Shown here piece after piece: positions 1 through 7,558 of a stretch of DNA of 64,000 nt. The notes beneath the pieces are model-generated. The model made no database searches. It saw only the letters and a program-made list of their open reading frames with translations, and was not told where the DNA came from. Made by a program: the position numbers and the translations under genes. Within the stretch, counting starts at the first letter, position 1, and every line of letters starts with the position of its first letter. Source of the DNA: Prolixibacteraceae bacterium (GTDB taxonomy: Bacteria > Bacteroidota > Bacteroidia > Bacteroidales > Prolixibacteraceae); contig DOAQ01000046.1 in the NCBI GenBank assembly GCA_003506435.1, positions 124,001-188,000 of the forward strand. The letters are read 5' to 3'.

Positions 1-142
1 CACTTTTATTCAATGGTTGTGTAGCGTAGGCTTTTTGTTGATTGCTGATATTCGTCGTTTGTGCTGGCAAATATCCACAGCCCAGTACCATCATAATCAA
101 TACCAGACGAATAGAAAACTTAACCCTTATTTGATTCTGCAT
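1..142 (-). CDS. Exported protein, N-terminal fragment (runs off window)
   Basis: The minus-strand frame opens at an ATG that lies inside the last codons of the downstream-numbered MFS gene (22-bp overlap) and stays open to the window edge. The 47 visible residues begin MQNQIRVKFSIRLVLIMMVL and continue with GCGYLPAQ, which reads as a basic n-region, a hydrophobic core and a signal-peptidase site. After that comes a mature start rich in Q, N and T. The overlap suggests translation coupled to the permease. By context (next to a permease and a GH13) it may be a secreted sugar-processing enzyme, but nothing catalytic is visible. Confidence 0.6.
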   Translation of the reverse strand, partial: MQNQIRVKFSIRLVLIMMVLGCGYLPAQTTNISNQQKAYATQPLNKS

Positions 143-1364
143 AATAATCGTTTTTAAAGAAAAGTTTAACTGCTAAAAAAATGAACCCTGCCGCTAAGGC
201 ATAGAATATTGAAAGACTAGAGAAACTGGCAGCAAGCCCCAGAGTTGGTTTTAAAATACCTAAAATAAGAGGTGCAAATGCCCCCATCAGAAAGGCGAAC
301 ATAAGCATAAAACCAGTTGCAGAAGAGCGTGTAGATGGCTTGACCACTTCATAGAGTGATGCAAAAATATTGGAATCGTAAACCCCGCGCATAACCCCGA
401 ACAGGGCAAGTGCAGTATAGGTTATTACCTGACTATCGGTAAAACCCATCAGAAAAATGAACGGCGCCCCACCAATTAAGGCAACTGACTGAATAACCAG
501 CCGTTTCTTCGGATCGGTTAATGCAAGTTTATCAGAAAGACGTGAACCGATCATTACACCAAAGAAAGCCCCGACATGATGATAGATAAGCGAAGAGAAC
601 CCGGCGTAAGTTACCGACATATTGTATTTTTCAATCAGGAACAAAGGCATCCAGGTTAGATAGCCCACGTTTACAAATACCATACAGGCAAAGGCAAGCG
701 TAAGCATGATCACGGTTGGTTTCCTGAAAACACCAATTGCTTCAACCAACGATTTTTTTATGTCAGCCATTGATTTTCGGATTATCTTCTGCCCGCTTTT
801 TATGCGGATCATAAAAATTATTGAAAGCACAATCCCGGCAAGGCCAAATACATTAAACGAACGCCGCCATCCATATTGTTCTCCGATATAGCCTGCCAAC
901 ACTCCGCTAAGTATTATGCCAAAATAAATGGCTGTTTGATGAATTGAAAGTGCAAAAGCACGGTTCTTTGTATATTTTTCACTCAGTAATGCATTGGCTG
1001 ATGGTGCATAAAATGCTTCACCCCCACCGGTTGCAATGCCGAGCAATAAAATAAAAGGTATTAATCCGGAAGCAAAGCCAGTAAAGAAAGTGGAAACACT
1101 CCAAAACAAGATACAAAAAGCTAAAATATTCCGGCGCGAAAAGATATCGCCAAGAAAACCTGCAATCGGGACAAGAAAGCCATAAGTCCATATCAGCGAT
1201 GATGCGATCAGCCCAAATTCAGCATCGGTTAAATCGATGTCTCCCCGGATCAAAGGAAGGGTTACATTGAATATCTGCCGGTCGGCCTGATTTAGAAAGA
1301 AGGCAAACCAAAGGATGATAAGCAGTTGCCACTCGGAAATTTTAAATTTATTTAGAAGACTCAT
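120..1364 (-). CDS. MFS transporter (sugar/organic anion permease type)
   Basis: A 414-residue polytopic inner-membrane protein of normal MFS length with about 12 hydrophobic segments. Signature pieces include NQADRQIFNVTLPLI in the first helix region, the loop motif GFLGDIFSRRNILA (the MFS G-x3-D-R-x-G-R-type loop 2-3 motif) and a matching GSRLSDKLAL loop in the second half. It probably imports an oligosaccharide or sugar acid for the neighbouring enzymes; the substrate cannot be read from sequence. A second, broken copy lies 1.6 kb upstream on the same strand, with the GH13 gene between them, so the permease was duplicated. Family call is firm, substrate unknown. Confidence 0.88.
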   Translation of the reverse strand: MSLLNKFKISEWQLLIILWFAFFLNQADRQIFNVTLPLIRGDIDLTDAEFGLIASSLIWTYGFLVPIAGFLGDIFSRRNILAFCILFWSVSTFFTGFASGLIPFILLLGIATGGGEAFYAPSANALLSEKYTKNRAFALSIHQTAIYFGIILSGVLAGYIGEQYGWRRSFNVFGLAGIVLSIIFMIRIKSGQKIIRKSMADIKKSLVEAIGVFRKPTVIMLTLAFACMVFVNVGYLTWMPLFLIEKYNMSVTYAGFSSLIYHHVGAFFGVMIGSRLSDKLALTDPKKRLVIQSVALIGGAPFIFLMGFTDSQVITYTALALFGVMRGVYDSNIFASLYEVVKPSTRSSATGFMLMFAFLMGAFAPLILGILKPTLGLAASFSSLSIFYALAAGFIFLAVKLFFKNDYYAESNKG

Positions 1365-1437
1365 ATCGGGTTTAGTTAATTAATTTCACTGAATACTCAT
1401 TTTTATATTATTGAATCACTATTGGCTGCAAGTGTTT

Positions 1438-2871
1438 TTATTTACCACCTGTTTTACCCACCCAGTATCCATATCCTGAAACATCAAGTCCATCAGCAAT
1501 ATCTCCACCTATAATTTTATCTTTTATAATTATCGTACAAGGTTTATTATTGATATCCTTGACACCTTCGACATGAACCCGTAACGGAGTTTTAGACAGA
1601 TTTATAACTACGAATATTTTTTCATTCCCAAACTCCCGGGAATACGAAAGTACCGATTGAGGCTGATCATTGGAAAGCCACTTTACATTTCCATCAACTA
1701 AAGCTTTTTCTGTCTTCCTTATTTCACACAACTTTTTAAGAAAATCGAAACGCAACTGACCTGCGAGATTTTCGCCGTTAGCCCAATATATTGGAGCCCG
1801 TCCAAAAATGCTATGTCGTGCAGTATCGGCAACCTCTTGTCCATTGTATATAAACGGGATACCGTTAAGCGTAAACAGATGCACAAAAGTTGCATTACAA
1901 CCATCAAACCCCCAGTCTCTTTCTCTGCGATTGTACCAATCATCATTTGATAAATCATGATTGTCAAAATAACGGATAAACCGTGCCCCCTGAGGCCATT
2001 TATTCGTTATTTCATTCCATGTATCAAATAAGTGTGATACCGGATATTTATTGGCAAACACATCTCTTAACGCACCAAAATAAACAAAACTGTAATTTGC
2101 ATCGAAGGCTTTCAGTTGATCTTCAGGGCGTCGGTTTTCCGCTGCCTCAGCCAACATTCCTATATCGGGCCGTATTTTTTCAAGACGGGACCGGGCTTCC
2201 TCCCAAAAATCCAGTGGAACACCGGAAGCAACATCCAAGCGGAAACCATCCACATTAAATTCTTTTACCCAATATTCCATATTCTGCCAGAGATATTCCC
2301 TCAGTTCCTGATTCTCAAAATTTAGAGCAGGCCAGTTCCAGGCAGCTTTTATCGCATTACCATCTTCACTGCGTACAATAAAATCCAGATGTTCTTTAAG
2401 AAATACAGCCTTGGAACCACAATGCAGATAAACCATATCGAGCATTATCCGTAATCCAAGCCGGTGGCACTCTGTAATAAATCCTTTTAAATCATCATCT
2501 GATCCGCATTCCGGGTCAACACGGTAAAAATCAGCCATTCGGTAGGGGTTTCGGGGATTGTTCATTCCAGAAGCTTTCTGACGGGGACTCCATGTTGATT
2601 GATCATCGTCGTCATCGGCAAGAAAGACCGGACAAAGATAAATAACCGTTGCACCCAACTGAGCAACATCTTTTAACCTTGCTGTTGCTGCTTTGAGTGT
2701 TCCTTCCGGAGTAAAAGCCCTTAATTGAATTTGGTATACAATGCCTGTTTCAAGCCATTCCGGAGCAGCCCTTGCTTTTTTATCCTTCAGCGATACTACG
2801 TTATGAATATTTTGGCAATAAGTAATCATTGCGATACAACACAGCCAAATGCACAATATTATTTTCTTCAT
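1438..2871 (-). CDS. Exported GH13 alpha-amylase family enzyme
   Basis: A 477-residue glycoside hydrolase. Residues 1-20 form a signal peptide, so it acts in the periplasm. The GH13 (beta/alpha)8 barrel starts at GIVYQIQLRAFTPEG (about 43-57). Conserved region I is LDMVYLH (144-150). Region II is DGFRLDVAS, with nucleophile Asp213. Region III is MLAEAAE, with acid/base Glu242. Region IV is YFDNHD, with Asp306 as transition-state stabiliser, so all three catalytic residues are present. A small C-terminal beta domain (about 400-477) closes the protein. It should cleave alpha-glucans or related alpha-glucosides. It lies between two copies of an MFS permease gene, which suggests hydrolysis followed by uptake. 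Confidence 0.9.
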   Translation of the reverse strand: MKKIILCIWLCCIAMITYCQNIHNVVSLKDKKARAAPEWLETGIVYQIQLRAFTPEGTLKAATARLKDVAQLGATVIYLCPVFLADDDDDQSTWSPRQKASGMNNPRNPYRMADFYRVDPECGSDDDLKGFITECHRLGLRIMLDMVYLHCGSKAVFLKEHLDFIVRSEDGNAIKAAWNWPALNFENQELREYLWQNMEYWVKEFNVDGFRLDVASGVPLDFWEEARSRLEKIRPDIGMLAEAAENRRPEDQLKAFDANYSFVYFGALRDVFANKYPVSHLFDTWNEITNKWPQGARFIRYFDNHDLSNDDWYNRRERDWGFDGCNATFVHLFTLNGIPFIYNGQEVADTARHSIFGRAPIYWANGENLAGQLRFDFLKKLCEIRKTEKALVDGNVKWLSNDQPQSVLSYSREFGNEKIFVVINLSKTPLRVHVEGVKDINNKPCTIIIKDKIIGGDIADGLDVSGYGYWVGKTGGK

Positions 2872-2898
2872 GATATAGCAGATTTAGAGATTAATAAC

Positions 2899-3806
2899 CT
2901 AATTTTTATCTGATTTTAGGTCAATAGCTTTATTTATATTCATCTCCGCTTCAGGAATAGGCCACAGCAGATGTTTATCGGAAAGACGTGAACCTATCAT
3001 TACCCCAATGCCCCAACATGATGATAGATAAGCGAAGAGAACCCGGCGTAAGTTACCGACATATTGTATTTTTCAACCAGGAACAAAGGCATCCAGGTTA
3101 GATAGCCCACGTTTACAAATACCATAAAGGCAAAGGCAAGCGTAAGCATGATCACGGTTGGTTTCCTGAAAACACCAATTGCATCAATCAGCGATTTCTT
3201 TATGTCATGCATGGATGACCGGACTATCTGTTGCTCATTCTTTACACGAAGCATAAAAATTACTGAAAGGACAATCCCGGCAAGGCCAAAAACATTAAAC
3301 GAACACCGCCATCCATATTGTTCTCCGATATAGCCTGCCAACACTCCGCTAAGTATTATGCCGAAATAAATTGCAGTTTGATGGATAGATAATGCAAAAG
3401 CCCGGTTCTTTGTATATTTTTCACTCAGTAATGCATTTGCTGATGGTGCATAAAATGCTTCACCCCCACCGGTTGCAATTCCTAAAAGCAGTATAAAAGG
3501 GATTAATCCGGAAGCAAAACCTGTAAAAAAGGTGGAGATGCTCCAAAACAGGATACAAAAAGCTAAAATATTCCGGCGCGAAAAGATATCGCCAAGAAAA
3601 CCTGCAATCGGGACCAGAAAGCCATAGGTCCATATCAGCGATGATGCAATTAGTCCAAATTCAGCATCGGTTAAATCGATGTCTCCCCTGATCAAAGGCA
3701 GAGTTACATTGAATATTTGCCGGTCGGCCTGATTTAGGAAGAAGGCAAACCAAAGGATGATAAGTAGTTGCCATTCAGAGATTTTAAATTTATTTAGAAG
3801 ACTCAT
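2899..3806 (-). pseudogene. Broken duplicate of the MFS permease, fused to the 3' tail of a susD gene
   Basis: From 3806 the frame encodes residues 1-266 of the same permease as at 120-1364, nearly identical except for a divergent block (about residues 178-210). At the segment HHVGA a 4-base deletion relative to the intact copy shifts the frame, giving HHVGALG and a stop at 3000. Past the lesion the original frame resumes as VMIGSRLSDK, but then switches without a stop into HLLWPIPEAEMNINKAI, ending at a TAG at 2899. That tail is not MFS; it matches the C-terminal end typical of SusD/RagB proteins (LWPIP..E...N). The junction falls at GATAAAC, shared by both parents. A deletion therefore joined a permease gene to a susD gene. 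It is not expected to make a working transporter. Confidence 0.85.
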
Positions 3807-3950
3807 ATCGGGTTTAGTTAATTATCCCAGAACAAAATGTCGCTATTTTATATTATTGAATTAATATCAACAATGTAATATTATTGATTTTTCGCAATCA
3901 TCCAAATAAATCAGCAAAAATTTTCAATGGCTTAATTGTTGAATGGTAGA

Positions 3951-3986
3951 AATCCCCGTCAGGGTTACAAACCGATGGCGGGGATT
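3951..3986. other. Hairpin, possible terminator
   Basis: A perfect 8-bp inverted repeat (aatccccg / cggggatt) around a 20-base loop, with a short inner ggtt/aacc pairing. A T-containing tail (attttc) follows on the plus strand. No intact plus-strand gene precedes it, so its role is unclear. Confidence 0.35.
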
Positions 3987-4081
3987 ATTTTCTGAATGAA
4001 TAGGTATAGCATGGCAAGCGGGTAATTCCAAAACAAACCATTGCTCTTTGTTCCCATTTGCTCCAACGTGTAACCCAAAAC

Positions 4082-4252
4082 TCACCTAGGCGATGTAAAC
4101 CGGATACGGCTTAGTTCTTTGTATGCAGGACCACCGAAGCCGAAAATTGCCGCTACTTCGTCCTTCACTGCCTGAGCCATATCGGAAACTGTAATACCTT
4201 GTCTTACTCTAAAAACATTCTTTCCAATACCTGCTTGGTCGAAGGGATACAA
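4082..4252 (-). pseudogene. Possible gene remnant (C-terminal fragment)
   Basis: An open minus-strand frame of 56 codons without an ATG start, whose middle reads VFRVRQGITVSDMAQAVKDE and whose next part reads VAAIFGFGGPAYKELSRIRF. The composition is protein-like and it ends at a TGA at 4082, but no start is present and an in-frame stop lies just upstream. I do not recognise the family. It may be the 3' end of a gene lost in the same rearrangements that broke the permease copy, or chance. Confidence 0.25.
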
Positions 4253-4377
4253 TCATTTGGATCATTTCGTTTTTCTTTCTTTAGATGGTTGTTTTGTATG
4301 ATTCAAATTTTATGTTGATCCTATACTGGTTCTTCGGTGATGGTTCGATGATCCTATACTCAGGTTGTACTTTTCGA

Positions 4378-4416
4378 AAATAAAAGACCTGACAGGTTTC
4401 AGAAACACTGTCAGGT
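4378..4416 (-). terminator. Intrinsic terminator after the 191-residue hypothetical gene
   Basis: Perfect 9-bp stem acctgacag / ctgtcaggt (4387-4416) with a 12-base loop. On the minus strand it is followed by a T-rich tail (CTTTTATTTT). It lies 30 bases beyond the stop codon at 4447. Confidence 0.75.
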
Positions 4417-4446
4417 CGGTGCGATTGAAATACGGGAAAGAGTTTG

Positions 4447-5022
4447 CTAGCGTGCCGGTATTTCGTTTTCCAGATTGTCAGTATTACCGGGCATATCATA
4501 AGCCGTTACGGTGATTTTGTCACCAGCCAAGCTTTCGTTCATGACGGTTGCGGTGTAAATCCACTCGATATCGGAACTTCCCGGTGCAGCTTCGCCTTCT
4601 TCTACCAATGAGCCATCCATGTTTTCTATTTTTACATGAACAGAAGAAACAGCAAAATCGTCGGTTACTGTGATGATAATGGTACTGCCCACAGCACCAG
4701 TGTACCCATCCATGTTAATCAATTCGATTCGCGGGGCATTGAAATAATCGGCAACTGCCACGTTGAAGGCTGAACGCCCGTCGGTGGCTTTTACTGCATA
4801 CAGGGCTTTCGTGGCAGGATCGGCAATGGCCGACTTACCATAGATGATACCGCGCTGGAATTTGCGCTGAACATTTATCTGAGCCTCCGTAGGCTCTTCT
4901 TCTGAGGCTACCGGCCTCCTTGCCACAAAAATCTTGTCGTCGGATTTACGACGACGAAAGATGATATTGCCAACCCGGCCGCTAAGACCTTCGGTGTCAA
5001 TGTTCTTTTTTGATTGTGCCAT
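4447..5022 (-). CDS. Conserved-looking hypothetical protein, 191 residues
   Basis: The start ATG at 5022 gives MAQSKKNIDTEGLSGRVGNI, with no signal peptide. The N-terminal third is basic (GRVGNIIFRRRKSDDKIFVA) followed by a TEAQINVQRKFQRG helix. The C-terminal half (about 90-191) is predicted beta-rich with a VTDDFAVSSVHVKIEN-type immunoglobulin-like pattern. The GxSGxVGN..F...K start and the Q..R..F segment loosely recall Bacteroidota DUF6266-type proteins, a resemblance I cannot test. It is monocistronic, with its own terminator at 4378-4416 and a strong hairpin on its upstream side. Function unknown. Confidence 0.7.
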   Translation of the reverse strand: MAQSKKNIDTEGLSGRVGNIIFRRRKSDDKIFVARRPVASEEEPTEAQINVQRKFQRGIIYGKSAIADPATKALYAVKATDGRSAFNVAVADYFNAPRIELINMDGYTGAVGSTIIITVTDDFAVSSVHVKIENMDGSLVEEGEAAPGSSDIEWIYTATVMNESLAGDKITVTAYDMPGNTDNLENEIPAR

Positions 5023-5081
5023 ACGTTAATTGTTTATGTCCCGGTAGGGAGGGGAGGGTTAATGATTAGAGATATTTAGAT

Positions 5082-5120
5082 AATGAACTACCCCGCTGCT
5101 CTGCGGCGGGGTAGTTCATT
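5082..5120. terminator. Strong bidirectional-type terminator hairpin
   Basis: A perfect 15-bp inverted repeat (aatgaactaccccgc / gcggggtagttcatt) around a 9-base loop. It lies directly after the stop of the FAD-dependent oxidoreductase gene (5124). It ends the minus-strand PUL transcript that starts at SusC or earlier. Confidence 0.75.
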
Positions 5121-5123
5121 ATT

Positions 5124-6968
5124 TTACTTCGTATTCCCTTCGTTATATTTCTGAATATTTTCCAAATCAGGATTACCTGTTCCCTTTTTCATTAACTCAA
5201 TAAGTTTATCAAAGTGATTTTGGTAAACGCCGCGAGGATTGGTTTTTTCATCTTTACAAATTGAAGCAGCCATCCCTATCACTTCGCCCATCATTCCGGT
5301 GGTACGCATTACCCGAACGGTTCCGAGAGCCACGTGAGTAACACTGATATTGCGCCCGGCCATCATCAGGTTACCTACATTTTTCGAATACAGGCACCTG
5401 AAAGGTATCGGGTACGGGTAAATAGCAATATGCTTGGCTATCGATTTAAATTCCTTGTTTGGGAAAAGCTCGCTGTTTTTCGGGTCGGGGTAATGCAGGT
5501 CTATCGTCCAGCTTGTAGGTACTGTTCCATCGGGATAAACGATGTGTTCGGTTAAATCCTGCTCTTTCAGGATATAATCGCCAACCAAACGGCGCGATTC
5601 GCGTTTTCCGGCCACGTAAGCAACCCATTTCATCTGGCTTTTGCTGAATTCGTCTTTTTGGGTACTATGATTCTTCAAATACGACCAGTTTGAGAAAACA
5701 ACTAGCAGCCCGTAATCGCGTACCCTTTCAAAATCGTTAATCTGATTCAGGTTCATCCCTGTTTCCCAGTTCCAGTCACCGCGTTTAATAGCTTCGGCGC
5801 GTTCCTCATCCCAGGGTAATCCCCAATCGATATCAGGAAATAACATAGGAGCATCTTTCTCTTCAGCGAACCACTGAACCGACGCCCCCATGGTCATCTT
5901 ATCAGCTTCTTCAGGAGCTGTTTCTTCTTTGTACAAACCACGGCTTTCGCGCCCCATCATGAATTCGGCATCAGCCAGGTAACCAATGGTTCCATCACCT
6001 GTACAATCGGCAAATAACGGTGCTGCGAAGGACAATTCCTGCCCTGTTTCGGTATTCACCGCTATCACTTCTTTTATGTTCCCCTTTTCGGTAACAACCT
6101 TGTTTACCCTGAAATTCAGGAACAAGGTTATATTTTCTTCAGCCTGAACATAGAAAAGCTTTTTATCGTCTTCGTAATATTCGTACGGCTGGGCATTACC
6201 ACCTTGTCTGGGCCCAATTTCATTTACCAGATTACCTAAATTAGGGTACGGTTCAAGTTTAATACGGCCTCCCAGATGAACCCTTACTTCCGAACTGTTG
6301 TTTCCTCCCAGTACAGGCCGATCCTGAATAAGCGCCACTTTTACACCCAAACGAGCGGCTGAAATTGCTGCGCAAATACCAGCCATTCCGCCGCCTACAA
6401 CTACAAAATCGAAATTGCCTGCATTTTCAGCCTGTGCCGGTATTCCAAGCATTCGTTTTCGCCATACAGTCATTTCCGTTTTTCCTGAAGGAGGAATAAA
6501 ATTGACATCCTGGGTAAAATAAATAGCATCGCAACGGCCATCGAACCCCGTGAGGTCGTGCAACGACAGTTTGCATTTTTTACTGCTTATCTCTACTATC
6601 CCGCCATCAACCCACGACCATTCGGACGGATATAACCCAAAAGTCTCTCCTATCGGCTTATCGTCAATTAATACCTGAAATTGTCCCGGAGCTTTGTTGA
6701 TCCATAACGAAGCCCAGTTACGGGTCTTGACCCAAATATAATATTTTCCCTTCTTCGGAAAGTTTACTGTCGTTGTTGCATCTTCAACCGGGATTCCCAA
6801 TCCATGAGCCAGCAAATACGGCGACCCCATCAAATCCATAAACTGTTGGTCAAGCGACCACCCCCCTTTGTTCAAAAAACTTTCAGTCTCAACAAAAAGT
6901 GATTGAGCCTGACTAAAGACTGTTAAAACTAAAAATGCGATCGAAAAACAGAACCTCTTCTTATCCAT
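5124..6968 (-). CDS. Exported FAD-dependent oxidoreductase with N-terminal beta-sandwich domain
   Basis: 614 residues. Residues 1-22 are a signal peptide ending FSQAQ. Residues about 25-155 look like a carbohydrate-binding-type beta-sandwich (FPKKGKYYIWVKTRNW, SWVDGGIVEISSKKCKLSLH). A Rossmann FAD fold follows at 187-225, with dinucleotide motif VVGGGMAGICAAISAARLG, then LIQDRPVLGGNNSSEVR, as in the FAD_oxidored (PF12831) family. A late FAD-contact motif is visible as NLMMAGRNISVTHVALG. Such proteins are common in polysaccharide loci of Bacteroidota, often misnamed xanthan lyase; the true reaction is generally unknown. It is the last gene of the PUL operon, 11 bases after the small exported protein gene. 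Confidence 0.85.
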   Translation of the reverse strand: MDKKRFCFSIAFLVLTVFSQAQSLFVETESFLNKGGWSLDQQFMDLMGSPYLLAHGLGIPVEDATTTVNFPKKGKYYIWVKTRNWASLWINKAPGQFQVLIDDKPIGETFGLYPSEWSWVDGGIVEISSKKCKLSLHDLTGFDGRCDAIYFTQDVNFIPPSGKTEMTVWRKRMLGIPAQAENAGNFDFVVVGGGMAGICAAISAARLGVKVALIQDRPVLGGNNSSEVRVHLGGRIKLEPYPNLGNLVNEIGPRQGGNAQPYEYYEDDKKLFYVQAEENITLFLNFRVNKVVTEKGNIKEVIAVNTETGQELSFAAPLFADCTGDGTIGYLADAEFMMGRESRGLYKEETAPEEADKMTMGASVQWFAEEKDAPMLFPDIDWGLPWDEERAEAIKRGDWNWETGMNLNQINDFERVRDYGLLVVFSNWSYLKNHSTQKDEFSKSQMKWVAYVAGKRESRRLVGDYILKEQDLTEHIVYPDGTVPTSWTIDLHYPDPKNSELFPNKEFKSIAKHIAIYPYPIPFRCLYSKNVGNLMMAGRNISVTHVALGTVRVMRTTGMMGEVIGMAASICKDEKTNPRGVYQNHFDKLIELMKKGTGNPDLENIQKYNEGNTK

Positions 6969-6979
6969 AAAACTAATAT

Positions 6980-7525
6980 TTAATTACTTTTCTTAACTAC
7001 AACAGTGTACATGCAATAGCCCGATCCCATCGACTCAACAAATCCGTTTCTCTCAAGCATTTTAATTGGAGAACATCCGTTAAGAATAATCTGTCCTTTG
7101 GAAAATGCCTTCCGGTACAAACAAAAGTACCCTTTCAAACTGGACGAATTCGAATCCAACCGTGTAACATTCAGACGAGTCCTCTCAAAGGATTCAAGCC
7201 AATTCGGAGTTACTGGAAATTTATCGGCAAAAAGAATGTAAACATCAATATCGCAATTGGAAAAGAATGACATACAGGTATCATTTTCACTGATTAATTT
7301 ATCGTTTCCACATGTCTTGATATGCATACATCCTTTTAATTCATCGGGTACATAATTAAACCTATAATCCCTATCCATGTACTGCTCTTCTCCTGATTCA
7401 AATTTATTTATTCTATACTCCTTTCCTCTGGAGCTAATCAAGTTATCGATTTTTAGTTCACTTTGTGAATAAACAATGTTAATTGAAATATACAATTCGA
7501 CAAATAAAAATAATAATACTCTCAT
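6980..7525 (-). CDS. Small exported hypothetical protein
   Basis: 181 residues, with an N-terminal hydrophobic stretch (MRVLLFLFVELYISINIVYS) that reads as a signal peptide. The mature part has several cysteines (about five) and a central GCMHIKTCGNDKLISENDTC segment. Later segments such as VYILFADKFPVTPNWLES resemble a beta-sandwich. Its closely packed position (33 bases after the lipoprotein gene, 11 before the oxidoreductase gene) makes it part of the PUL operon. I do not recognise the family; a carbohydrate-binding or accessory role is inferred from context only. Confidence 0.7.
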   Translation of the reverse strand: MRVLLFLFVELYISINIVYSQSELKIDNLISSRGKEYRINKFESGEEQYMDRDYRFNYVPDELKGCMHIKTCGNDKLISENDTCMSFFSNCDIDVYILFADKFPVTPNWLESFERTRLNVTRLDSNSSSLKGYFCLYRKAFSKGQIILNGCSPIKMLERNGFVESMGSGYCMYTVVVKKSN

Positions 7526-7558
7526 ACCTTACAAGATTACAACAAAAATCAATTACCC

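Larger units (their letters stand above)
3807..4386. other. Intergenic region, degraded
   Basis: About 580 bases with no intact gene. The first 20 bases upstream of the broken permease match those upstream of the intact one (catatcgggtttagttaatta), so the duplication included its leader. The rest holds one GC-rich hairpin and a short remnant open frame, both listed separately. I see no RNA gene. Confidence 0.5.

Noticed and set aside
4281..4499. 72-residue minus-strand frame across the terminator at 4378-4416
   Set aside because: It overlaps the end of the 191-residue gene in another frame and includes the terminator hairpin.
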